A stretch of DNA of 33,688 nucleotides from Streptomyces mutomycini (GTDB taxonomy: Bacteria > Actinomycetota > Actinomycetes > Streptomycetales > Streptomycetaceae): the NCBI RefSeq assembly GCF_001700505.1, contig NZ_MAPV01000028.1, positions 505 through 34,192 of the forward strand. Direction: 5' to 3'. Both the position numbers and the translations under genes were made by a program. The notes beneath the pieces were generated by a model that was not told the origin of the DNA, did no database searches, and saw only the letters and a program-made list of their open reading frames with translations. Below, piece after piece: positions 1 to 9,200 of the stretch. The number at the start of each line of letters is the position of its first letter. Position 1 is the stretch's first letter.

Positions 1-3000
1 CCGGGTCGACGTACACCGGTGAGCACGTCTACGGCCTCTACGGCAGCCTGGGCCTGGAGTACGGCCCCTCGCAGCGGCCCCTGACCGAGCTGCGCACCGG
101 CAGGGACGCGGAGGGCCGTCGCCAGGTCCTGGCCGAGCTGCGCCTGCCGGAGGCGGCCGAACCGCTGCCCGGCGGCCTGCTGCACCCGAGCATCCTCGAC
201 GGAGCCCTTCAGAGCACCATCGGCCTGTGGCTGGGCGACGGCGGCTCGGCGACGCTCGCCCTGCCGTTCGCCCTCACCCGCGCCGAGGCCCTCGCCGCCT
301 CGCCCGCCCGTGCGTACGCGTGGATCCGCCATCAGCCCGGCAGCGGCACCGACCGGGCCTCGGCCCGGCTGGATGTCACCGTCGTGGACGAACAGGGCCG
401 CGTGTGCGCGGAGCTGACCGGTCTGTCCAGCCGCCCGCTGCCCACCGTCGAGACACCGGCCGAACCGGAAGCCGTGCGCTCCGGCGACATCGCGGTCATC
501 GGCCTGAGCGGCCGCTACCCCGAGGCGGACACCCTCGAGGAGTTCTGGCAGAACCTGCGTGCGGGTCGCGACTGCGTGCGCGAGGTTCCCGCCGGCCGCT
601 GGGACCACGGCCGGTACGCCGAGGCCGGCGCCGGCGGCTGGGGCGGATTTCTGGACGACATCGACCGGTTCGATCCGCTGTTCTTCCACATATCGCTGCT
701 TGAGGCCGACTACCTGGACCCGCAGGAGCGGCTGTTCCTGCAGTGCGCCCACCACACCCTGGAGGACGCCGGATACACACCCGACCGGCTCTCGCGCGGC
801 GCGAAGGTCGGCGTGTTCGTCGGTGTGATGTACCAGGAGTACCAGCTCCTGGGCGCCCAGGCGCAGGAGCGCGGCAGACCCGACGCCCTGTGGGGCAGCG
901 CGTCCACGGTCGCCAACCGGGTGTCGTACTTCTACGACTTCCACGGCCCGAGCATGGCCGTGGACACCATGTGCTCCTCCTCCCTGACCGCCCTCCACCT
1001 GGCCTGCGAGGCCATCCGCAGCGGTCAGTGCGACACCGCGCTGGCGGGCGGCGTCAACCTCACCCCGCACCCCAACAAGCACCTCGTGCTCGGGCAGCGC
1101 AAGTTCCTCTCCAGCGACGGCCGTTGCCGGAGTTTCGGCGAGGGCGGCGACGGCTACGTGCCCGGCGAGGGCGTCGGCGCCGTCCTCCTCAAACCGCTGG
1201 AGCGCGCCATCGCGGACGGCGACCAGATCCACGCGGTGATCAAAGGCACCGCGGTCAACCACGGCGGACGCACTTCCGGGTACTCGGTGCCCACCCCGGT
1301 CGCCCAGGGCAAGGTCATCGCCGAGGCGCTCACCGCGGCCGGCGTCGACCCGCGCGCCCTGAGCTATCTGGAGGCCCACGGCACCGGTACCTCCCTGGGT
1401 GACCCGATCGAAGTCAGCGGTCTGGAGAAGGCCTTCGGCCTCGCGGGCGGCGCGCCCGAGCGGCTCGCGATCGGCTCCGTGAAGTCCAACATCGGGCACC
1501 TGGAGTCCGCCGCCGGTATCGCCGCCCTCACCAAGGTGCTGCTCCAGATGCGCCACGGCGAACTCGTGCCGAGCCTGCACTCCGCGACCCTCAACCCGCA
1601 CATCGACTTCGAGCGCACCCCGCTGAGCGTCCAGCGGACCCTGGAGCCGTGGCGGCGCCCCGTGCTGGAGGGGCGCACGCTGCCGCGCACCGCCGGGGTG
1701 TCCAGTTTCGGCGGCGGCGGCTCCAACGCCCACGTCGTCGTCGCCGAGTACCAGCCGCCGGCCCGCCCGGCCGAAGCCCTGGCCGACGGCCGCCCCGCGT
1801 TGCTGGTGCTCTCCGCGAAGAGCGAGGCCCAGCTCGTTGAACAGGCCCGCCGTCTGCACGCCCGGCTCGGCGAGGCGTCCGACGCCGACCTGTCCGCGAT
1901 CGCCTGGACCCTGCAGACCGGACGCATGGCTCTCGAGGAGCGCCTCGCCTTCGCCGCCGGCAGCCTCGCCGAGGCCCGCGAGCGGCTCGCCTCCTTCGCC
2001 ACCGACCCCGCCCCGACCGGCCCCTGGCACCGGGGGACCGTCCGCCCGGACCGTCCCGCCGACACCACGGCAACACACGCCGCCCTGAACGCCTGGACAC
2101 GGCAGGGTTCGTACGAGGACCTCCTCGCCCGGTGGACCAACGGCGCCGAGGTGCGCTGGGAGGACACCTGGCCGGCCGACACCCCCGTACGCCGGATCAG
2201 CCTGCCCGGTTACCCCTTCGCCCGCGAACGCTGCTGGTACGACCTCGACACCGACGGCGCACCACACCGGCCCGCGCCACCCACCGGCTCCCCGGCCGCC
2301 GGCGGCACCGACGTGGTGCTCCTGCGACCCGAGTGGACCGAGCAGCAGGTCACGGCCGGAGCCGCGGGCGACTTCCCGGAACGGCACGTCATGGTCCTCG
2401 GCCTCACCGCCGACAGAGACGGCGACACCCTGCGGGCCGCCCTGCCCGCCGGGACCGAGTGCACCGTCCTCGACCTCACCGACGGCCCGTTGGACCTGCA
2501 GTACACCGACGCCGTGCGGCAGGTGTTCACGCTGGCCCGGCGGCTGCTGGAGCGGGGCGTGCGCCGGCCCACCCTGCTCCAGGTGGCCGCCGTCGGCGAC
2601 AGCGACCTGCCGGCCTGTTTCACGGGCCTGGGCGCGCTGCTGCGCACCGTCCACCTGGAGAACCCCAAGCTGCACACCCAGTACCTGGAGTCCCTGGACG
2701 GCGCCCCGCCCGCCACCCTCGCGGCCCGCCTCGCGGCCGAGGCCACCGCCGCCCCGGAGCCCGAGGTACGCCACCACCACGACGGCCGCCGCCAGGTCCG
2801 CCGCCTCACCGAGGTCACCGGCGCCCGGCCCGCCGCCGCGCCCTGGCGGGAGGACGGCGTCTACCTGATCACCGGCGGCATGGGCGGACTCGGCCTGCAC
2901 GTCGCGCGGGACATCGCCGCCTCGGTCGCGCACGCCGCGGTGGTCCTCACCGGGCGCTCCCCGCTGACCGACGAGCGGCGCGCCACGCTGGACGCCCTGC

Positions 3001-6000
3001 GCAGCGCGGGCCTGACCGTCCGGTACGAGACCGTCGACGTGGCCGACCGGGACGCGCTCGGCGCCCTGTTGGCCCGGGTGACCGCGGACCACGGCCCGCT
3101 GACCGGCGTGCTGCACGCCGCCGGGATCATCGAGGACAACTTCGTGGTCCGCAAGAGCTCCGAGGAGCTCGACCGGGTCCTCGCTCCCAAGGTCTCCGGT
3201 CTGGTCAACCTCGATGAGCTGACCCAGGAGCAGCCACTGGAGTTGTTCCTCTGCTTCTCGTCCCTGGCCGGTGCCTTCGGCAATCCCGGCCAGAGCGACT
3301 ACGCCGCCGCCAACGCCTTCATGGACGCCTACGCCGGACATCGCGACCGACTCGTGAGCGCAGGGCGGCGCAACGGCCGCACCGTGTCCGTCAACTGGCC
3401 GCTGTGGGACGAGGGCGGCATGGGCGCCGAGGGCCCCGTCCGTGAGCAGCTGGGCACGCTGGGCCTCGCCCCCCTCGACACGGAACGTGGTCTGGCCGCC
3501 CTGCACCAGGCCCTGGACGGCGCCGCAGGCGGTGTCACGGAGGGCAGGCTGCTCGTGGTGGCGGGCGACCGCGAGACGCTGCTGACCCTGCTGACCGAGC
3601 GCGCCGGGGAGCCGGCATCGCCGACCGCGTCGCCGCGGACAGCGGCGGCCTCCGCGCCGGAAGCCCTCGCGCCCGCCACAGCCGCGGGCGGCGGATCCGT
3701 ACGGTCCGTCGTGGACCGTGCCGTGGCCCACCTCAGGCGCGTGCTGGCCTCAGCCCTCAAGCTCGGGCCCGAGCGCCTCGACCCCGACACCCCGCTGGAG
3801 CGGTACGGCATGGACTCGGTGCTCGCCGTGACCATGGTCGAGCCGCTGGAGGACACCTTCGGGCCACTGTCGCGCACGTTGCTCTTCGAGGTGCGGACGG
3901 TGCGCGGGCTGGCCCAGTACCTCGCGGACGAGAACGCGCAGGCGTTGCGCGCACTCGTCGGTGAGACGGCGCCCGAGGCCCCTCAGCCGCGGACCACCGC
4001 ACCGGGCACGGCCCGGGCGGACACCACCGCTCCCGCCCCGGTCCCGCTCCCGGCGGGCCAGGACATCGCCGTCATCGGGATCGGCGGACGCTACCCGCAC
4101 GCCGATGACCTGGACGCCTTCTGGGCCGCGCTGCGCGAGGGCCGGGACTGCGTCACCGAGGTCCCCGCCGACCGGTGGAAGACCGAAGGAAGCGCCCGAT
4201 ACGGCGCCTTCCTCGACGGCATCGACCGCTTCGACCCGCTGCACTTCGGCATCTCGCCCCGCGAGGCCGCCGCGATGGACCCGCAGCAGCGGATGTTCCT
4301 CGAGACCGTGTGGCACCTGCTCGAACAGGGCGGTATCACCCAGGAGGTGATCGAGCGCCGCTACGACCGACGCGTCGGCGTGTACGTCGGGGCCGCGTAC
4401 CAGATGTACCGGGCGGACGCCTCGGAACCGGTGCTCGCGGCGCTCACCTCGGCGGCCTCCTACAACCTCATCGCCAACCGTGTCTCCCACTTCTTCGGCC
4501 TCGAAGGACCGAGCCTCGCGGTGGACAGCATGTGCACCTCCTCGGCGATGGCCGTCCACCTCGCCTGCGCCGACCTGCTGCGCGGCGAGTGCGAGCTGGC
4601 CGTCGCGGGAGGGGTCAACCTGACCGTGCACGAGGACAAGTACGTCGCGCTCTCGGAGATGCAACTGCTCGGCACCCATCCGGGCGCGCGCAGCTTCCGC
4701 GACGGTGACGGCTACCTGCCCGCCGAGGCGGTCGGCGCCGTACTGCTCAAGCCGCTGGACGCGGCGCTGCGCGACGGCGACACCGTCCTCGCGGTCCTCA
4801 AGAGCACGTCCTCGCTGCACGGCGGCCGCTCCAACGGCTTCATGACGCCCAGCCACCGCACCCAGGTCGCGGCCATGCGCAGGGCGCTGGAGCGGGCCGG
4901 TGCCGAACCCGGCTCCATCGGCTACGTCGAGTCCGCCGCCAACGGCACCGCGTTCTCCGACGAGGTCGAACTGAGCGCCCTGCGTGAGGTGTTCGCCGGT
5001 GCCACCGCCCCGGTGCGGGTCGGCGCCGTGAAGTCGAACCTCGGGCATCCCGAGGCGGCCTCCGGCATCGCCCAGCTCACCAAGGTCGTCCTGCAGCTGC
5101 AGCACGGCCGGATCGCACCGCTCGTCGATGTCGGCACCGCCAACCCCCGCCTGGACCTGGAGGGTTCGCCGCTCGAACTGTGCGACCGGCTGACCGACTG
5201 GGAGCCGCACGGCGGAACGGACACCACCGGCGCGCCCCGGCCCCGCCGTGCCCTCATCAACTGCGTGGCGGCGGGCGGCAGCCACGTCAGCATGGTCGTG
5301 GAGGAACCGCCGGCCGCCGCCGAGGACCGGACCGCGACCCCGGACACCGCACCGCAGATCGTCGTGGTCTCCGCCCGGAGCGAGGAACGCCTGTCCGCGG
5401 CGGTACTGCGTCTGCACGACCACTTGGCGGACCTGCCCGACGAGGACGGCACCGGCTCCACCGTGAGCCTCGCGGACATCGCGTACACCACGCAGCTGGG
5501 CCGCGAGCCGCTGACCGAGCGGCTCGCCGTTGTGGCAGCCGACCGTGCCGAACTGGCACAGGCGCTCGCCGGACACGTGGCGGGCACCCCCACGACCGTA
5601 CCCGTCTACCGGGGCAGCACCGACGACGATCCCGGGCCCTGGGCCTCTGCCCTGTCCGGCGCCCGGGGCGAGGACTTCCTCGCCGGGCTCGCCGAGGACC
5701 GGGCCCTGGAGGAACTCGCCGCTCTGTGGGTGTGCGGTGTCCGGGTGCCCTGGAACGCGCTGCACACCGGGCGGCGCCGGATGGCGCCCCTGCCGGCCAC
5801 GGCGTTCCGGGCGGGCAGCCACTGGGTCGGACGTGACCCGCAGGCGGCCGCACCGGAGACGAGGGCACAGGAACCCGTACCGCCCGTCGGCACCGTCACC
5901 GACGCCGAGCAGACCGTGGGACAGGCATGGGCCGACGTCCTTCAGGTCGACGCGGCCACGCTGACCCCACGGACCGACTTCTTCTCGGTCGGCGGCAACT

Positions 6001-6233
6001 CGCTGCTGGCCACCCGGTTGATCAACCTGTTCAAGGAGCGGGCGGGGGTCGAGCTGCCGGTCGAAGCGGTCTTCGCCGCACCGCGCCTTTCCGACATGGC
6101 CCGGGAACTGCGGGAACGGCTCCTCGTGGCCGGGGACACGAGCACGGCCGAGCTGGATCTGATCCTCGAAGGCATCACCCTCGTCGAGCACATGAGCGAC
6201 GAGGAACTGGACGCACTGGACACCGAGAGCTGA
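1..6233 (+). CDS. trans-AT polyketide synthase, 3' part: DH-KS-KR-ACP-KS0-PCP (5' partial)
   Basis: The frame is open from the first full codon at base 3 to a TGA at 6231-6233 (2076 residues), so the gene begins outside the window. Domains in order are the C-terminal part of a dehydratase, a ketosynthase with Cys at 972, a ketoreductase, an ACP (GMDS, Ser at 3816), a second ketosynthase lacking one active-site His, and a peptidyl-type carrier (GGNSL, Ser at 6000). No acyltransferase lies between any KS and its carrier, only short post-KS linkers ending in motifs such as LPGYPFARERCWY. That is the trans-AT layout. The protein ends in an acidic tail with SDEELDAL, a plausible docking motif for the NRPS that starts 15 bases downstream. 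The role is cytosolic, ACP-tethered chain extension and transfer to the NRPS. Confidence in the family is very high; the substrate is unknown. Confidence 0.96.
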   Translation, partial: GSTYTGEHVYGLYGSLGLEYGPSQRPLTELRTGRDAEGRRQVLAELRLPEAAEPLPGGLLHPSILDGALQSTIGLWLGDGGSATLALPFALTRAEALAASPARAYAWIRHQPGSGTDRASARLDVTVVDEQGRVCAELTGLSSRPLPTVETPAEPEAVRSGDIAVIGLSGRYPEADTLEEFWQNLRAGRDCVREVPAGRWDHGRYAEAGAGGWGGFLDDIDRFDPLFFHISLLEADYLDPQERLFLQCAHHTLEDAGYTPDRLSRGAKVGVFVGVMYQEYQLLGAQAQERGRPDALWGSASTVANRVSYFYDFHGPSMAVDTMCSSSLTALHLACEAIRSGQCDTALAGGVNLTPHPNKHLVLGQRKFLSSDGRCRSFGEGGDGYVPGEGVGAVLLKPLERAIADGDQIHAVIKGTAVNHGGRTSGYSVPTPVAQGKVIAEALTAAGVDPRALSYLEAHGTGTSLGDPIEVSGLEKAFGLAGGAPERLAIGSVKSNIGHLESAAGIAALTKVLLQMRHGELVPSLHSATLNPHIDFERTPLSVQRTLEPWRRPVLEGRTLPRTAGVSSFGGGGSNAHVVVAEYQPPARPAEALADGRPALLVLSAKSEAQLVEQARRLHARLGEASDADLSAIAWTLQTGRMALEERLAFAAGSLAEARERLASFATDPAPTGPWHRGTVRPDRPADTTATHAALNAWTRQGSYEDLLARWTNGAEVRWEDTWPADTPVRRISLPGYPFARERCWYDLDTDGAPHRPAPPTGSPAAGGTDVVLLRPEWTEQQVTAGAAGDFPERHVMVLGLTADRDGDTLRAALPAGTECTVLDLTDGPLDLQYTDAVRQVFTLARRLLERGVRRPTLLQVAAVGDSDLPACFTGLGALLRTVHLENPKLHTQYLESLDGAPPATLAARLAAEATAAPEPEVRHHHDGRRQVRRLTEVTGARPAAAPWREDGVYLITGGMGGLGLHVARDIAASVAHAAVVLTGRSPLTDERRATLDALRSAGLTVRYETVDVADRDALGALLARVTADHGPLTGVLHAAGIIEDNFVVRKSSEELDRVLAPKVSGLVNLDELTQEQPLELFLCFSSLAGAFGNPGQSDYAAANAFMDAYAGHRDRLVSAGRRNGRTVSVNWPLWDEGGMGAEGPVREQLGTLGLAPLDTERGLAALHQALDGAAGGVTEGRLLVVAGDRETLLTLLTERAGEPASPTASPRTAAASAPEALAPATAAGGGSVRSVVDRAVAHLRRVLASALKLGPERLDPDTPLERYGMDSVLAVTMVEPLEDTFGPLSRTLLFEVRTVRGLAQYLADENAQALRALVGETAPEAPQPRTTAPGTARADTTAPAPVPLPAGQDIAVIGIGGRYPHADDLDAFWAALREGRDCVTEVPADRWKTEGSARYGAFLDGIDRFDPLHFGISPREAAAMDPQQRMFLETVWHLLEQGGITQEVIERRYDRRVGVYVGAAYQMYRADASEPVLAALTSAASYNLIANRVSHFFGLEGPSLAVDSMCTSSAMAVHLACADLLRGECELAVAGGVNLTVHEDKYVALSEMQLLGTHPGARSFRDGDGYLPAEAVGAVLLKPLDAALRDGDTVLAVLKSTSSLHGGRSNGFMTPSHRTQVAAMRRALERAGAEPGSIGYVESAANGTAFSDEVELSALREVFAGATAPVRVGAVKSNLGHPEAASGIAQLTKVVLQLQHGRIAPLVDVGTANPRLDLEGSPLELCDRLTDWEPHGGTDTTGAPRPRRALINCVAAGGSHVSMVVEEPPAAAEDRTATPDTAPQIVVVSARSEERLSAAVLRLHDHLADLPDEDGTGSTVSLADIAYTTQLGREPLTERLAVVAADRAELAQALAGHVAGTPTTVPVYRGSTDDDPGPWASALSGARGEDFLAGLAEDRALEELAALWVCGVRVPWNALHTGRRRMAPLPATAFRAGSHWVGRDPQAAAPETRAQEPVPPVGTVTDAEQTVGQAWADVLQVDAATLTPRTDFFSVGGNSLLATRLINLFKERAGVELPVEAVFAAPRLSDMARELRERLLVAGDTSTAELDLILEGITLVEHMSDEELDALDTES
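3..443 (+). other. Dehydratase domain, C-terminal part
   Basis: The first ~147 residues carry the second half of a hot-dog DH fold. An LEYGPSQ motif (near base 54) is followed by HPSILDGALQ (183-212), with the catalytic Asp codon at 198 and the DxxxQ spacing intact. The first catalytic His motif must lie upstream of the window. The domain runs straight into the next KS (about 15 linker residues), with no KR or ACP between. It therefore either follows its ACP or belongs to an ACP-less half module. A pyran-synthase-like DH relative cannot be excluded without the upstream half. Confidence 0.85.
486..3960 (+). other. Elongating PKS module KS-KR-ACP
   Basis: The KS begins at DIAVIGLSGRYP (486). 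It has the full catalytic triad: Cys at 972 in TMCSSS, His at 1377 in EAHGTGT and His at 1497 in KSNIGH. A post-KS linker follows and no AT. The KR has a cofactor loop ITGGMGGLG (about 2865), Ser in FSSLAG (about 3258) and Tyr at 3300 in SDYAAAN. The segment HAAGIIEDN retains the Asp of the LDD-type motif, which suggests a B-type KR (D-configured beta-hydroxyl). The ACP has Ser at 3816 in GMDSV. The expected intermediate is a beta-hydroxyacyl-ACP. Confidence 0.92.
4062..6125 (+). other. Non-elongating KS0 plus PCP-type carrier (PKS-to-NRPS handover)
   Basis: The KS keeps its acyl-accepting Cys (4533, SMCTSS) and the second His (5046, KSNLGH). The usual EAHGTGT is ESAANGT, with Ala at 4935 where the first catalytic His belongs. 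Such KS domains transfer but do not condense (KS0). The GDP of the same block is also lost (FSDEVE). The linker keeps a degenerate post-KS end. It is followed by a carrier that looks peptidyl-type rather than acyl-type (FFSVGGNSL, Ser at 6000), as expected when the next enzyme is an NRPS condensation domain. Confidence 0.9.
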
Positions 6234-6236
6234 GGC

Positions 6237-6243
6237 AGGGGGA
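6237..6243 (+). promoter_or_regulatory. Ribosome binding site of the NRPS gene
   Basis: AGGGGGA lies five bases before the ATG at 6249, within the 15-base gap after the upstream stop codon. The short gap and absence of a terminator indicate one operon with the upstream PKS gene. Confidence 0.6.
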
Positions 6244-6248
6244 CGACG

Positions 6249-9200
6249 ATGGGCACCACCAGTCAGGACACCGGCCTTGAACTCATCCGGAAGATCCGCT
6301 CCCTGCCCAGGAAGCGGCAGCGCGCTCTGATCGCGCTGCTGCGCAAGCAGGGCGTCGACCTCTCAGCGCTCGAGACCATCCCCAGGCTGCCCCGGACCGA
6401 CGGCACGCCCGTGCCGCTGTCCTTCACCCAGCAGCGGCTCTGGTTCCTCGCCCAGCTGGACGGCACCAGCGCCGCCTACAACATCCCGATGGCGATGCGC
6501 CTGCGCGGCCGCCTCGACCGCCCCGCCCTGCTGCGCGCCCTGGCGGCGATCGTCCGGCGGCACGAGGTGCTGCGCACCCGGTTCGCCGACGACAGCGGCG
6601 TACCGCGCCAGGTCATCGGTGACGGGGGCGACTTCACGGTCGCCGAGGAGGAACTGACCGACCCGGCGCGGCTCGCCGCGATCTGTCACGACGAGGCCGC
6701 GGCCCCGTTCGACCTGGAGCGCGGGCCGCTGATCCGGGTCAGACTGCTGCGGCAGTCGGATCAGGAGCACCACCTGCTCGTCACCACGCACCACAGCGTG
6801 TCCGACGGCTGGTCGGTCGGCGTCTTCTTCCGCGATCTGGTCGCCCTGTACGAGGCGTTCCGCGCGGGCCGCCCCGATCCGCTCGAGCCGCTGCCCGTGC
6901 AGTACGCGGACTACGCGCACTGGCAGCGTGAGCGGCTCGCCGGCGACCTGCAGGACCGGCAGACGGCCTACTGGAAGCGTCAGCTGGCCGGGGTCGACCC
7001 ACGGCTGACGCTGCCCGCCGACCGGGAACGCCCGCGCGTGAAGACCTACACGGGCGCCCGTGAGAACTTCACCTGCCCGGCGGAACTGCTGAGCCCCCTG
7101 CGCGACGTCGCCAAGGTCCATGAAGCCACGCTCTACATGACCCTGCTGGCCGCCTACACCGTCGTCCTCAACCGCTGCACCCGCCAGACGGACATCGCCG
7201 TCGGCACGGTCGTCGCCAACCGCGGTCGACGCGAGGTCGAGGACCTCGTCGGCTTCTTCGCCAACACCCTGGTGATGCGCGCAGATCTCGCCGGCGACCC
7301 GGACTTCCGCGATCTGCTGGCCCAGGTGAAGAAGACCGCACTCGAGGCCTACGACCATCAGGAAGTCCCCTTCGAGGCCGTCGTGGAGGCCCTGGACACC
7401 GAGCGCAGCCTCGCCCATTCGCCCGTCTTCCAGACGATGTTCGTCCTCCAGGAGGCGCAGACCCGACGGGACGTCACCCTCGGCGGTCTCGAGGTCTCCC
7501 CGGTCGACTTCGATCTCAGCTTCACCAAGTTCGACCTGACGCTCGACCTGCGGGAAACCCCCGACGGCCTGGTCGGCACCGTCGAGTACAACCCCGACCT
7601 GTACGACCGCGAGACCATCCGGCGCTTCATCGGTCACTACACCCGGCTGCTCGCCGCCGTCGCCGACGACCCGGCGCTGCCCGTGTCCCGGCTCGCCATG
7701 ATCGACGGCGAGGAGCGTCGCCAGGTGGTCGAGGTGTTCAACGACACCGAGCGGCCCTTCAGCGACGACCGGTGCCTGCACGAACTGTTCGAGGAGCGGG
7801 TGGCCCGCCACCCCGAGCGCACCGCCCTGGTCACCACCGACCGCTCGTGGACGTACGCCGAACTGGACGCCTGGGCCGACCGGATCGCCCGCGGACTGCG
7901 CCGGCACGGCGCCGGGCCGGACACGCTGGTCGGTCTGCACGCCGAGCGCTCCGCCGAGATGGTCGCGGGCATCCTGGGCGCCCTGAAGGCCGGCGGCGCC
8001 TACATGCCGATCGAGCCGTCCTACCCGGCGTCCCGCCGCGCCGACCTCGTCGACCACTCCGGGGTCGCCGTGGTCCTCACCCAGCCGCACCTGGACGCCG
8101 AACCGCTGCACGGCGTCGAGCACCTGCTCGTCCTGCATCCGGACGGCACCCTGCGCGACCGGTCCGGCACGGACGCACTGGAGGCCCTGGACGCGGACGT
8201 CCCCACGGCCGTACCCGGCGTACACGCAGGGCACCTGGCGTACGTGATCCACACCTCCGGTTCCACGGGCCGCCCCAAGGGCGTGATGATCGAGCACCGG
8301 GCCGCGGTGAACCGCATCGAGTGGATGCAGAACGAGTACCCGCTCACCGAGGACGACGTCGTCCTGCAGAAGACCCCCTACAGCTTCGACGTGTCCGTCT
8401 GGGAGTTCTTCTGGCCGCTGCTCTCCGGCGCCCGTCTCGCGATCGCCGCGCCCGGCGGCCACCGCGACCCGGCGTACCTGACCTCCGCGGTCCGCGCGTT
8501 CGGCGTAACCACCCTGCACTTCGTGCCGTCCATGCTGCGCAGCATCGTCGAGGGGCCGGGCTGGGCGCGGTGCACGACCGTACGGCAGGTGTTCTGCAGC
8601 GGCGAGGCGCTGCCCCCGGACCTGTGCGCGCGCCACTACGAACTGCACACCGCGCCGCTGCACAACCTCTACGGGCCCACCGAGGCAGCCGTCGACGTCA
8701 GCCACTGGACCGTCCCCGCCGATGAGACGCTTCGCAGCGTCCCCATCGGCCGGCCGATCCAGAACATCCAGCTGCACGTGCTCGACGAGGCTCACGCGCC
8801 GCAGGGCATCGGCTGCGTCGGCGAGCTGTTCATCGCCGGCGCGGGGCTGGCCCGCGGCTACCTGCACCAGCCCGAGCTGACCCGCGAGCGGTTCGTGCCC
8901 AACCCGTTCGACGCCTCCCCCGACGCCCGCATGTACCGCACCGGCGACCTGGTGCGCCGACTGCCCGAAGGCGAGCTGGAGTTCCTCGGACGTGCCGACG
9001 ACCAGGTCAAGGTGCGCGGTTTCCGTATCGAGCCGGGCGAGATCGAGCACCGGCTCGCGGAGCACCCCTGCGTTCGCTCCTCGGCCGTCCTGGTCCGTGA
9101 GGACCAGCCCGGCAGCCCCCGCCTGGTCGCCTACGTGGTATCCGAACCCGGACGGAACCTCTCCGACGACCGCGACGACCTGATCCGGCACCTCGAAGGC

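Noticed and set aside
3750..6191. 813-aa open frame on the - strand opposite the first PKS gene
   Set aside because: Low-complexity Gly/Val/Arg-rich translation with no domain, fully covered by KS0-PCP coding on the + strand.
384..6233. ATG at 384 as the start of the first PKS gene
   Set aside because: The frame is open upstream to base 3 and encodes DH motifs (LEYGPSQ, HPSILDGALQ) that would be cut off; the true start is outside the window.
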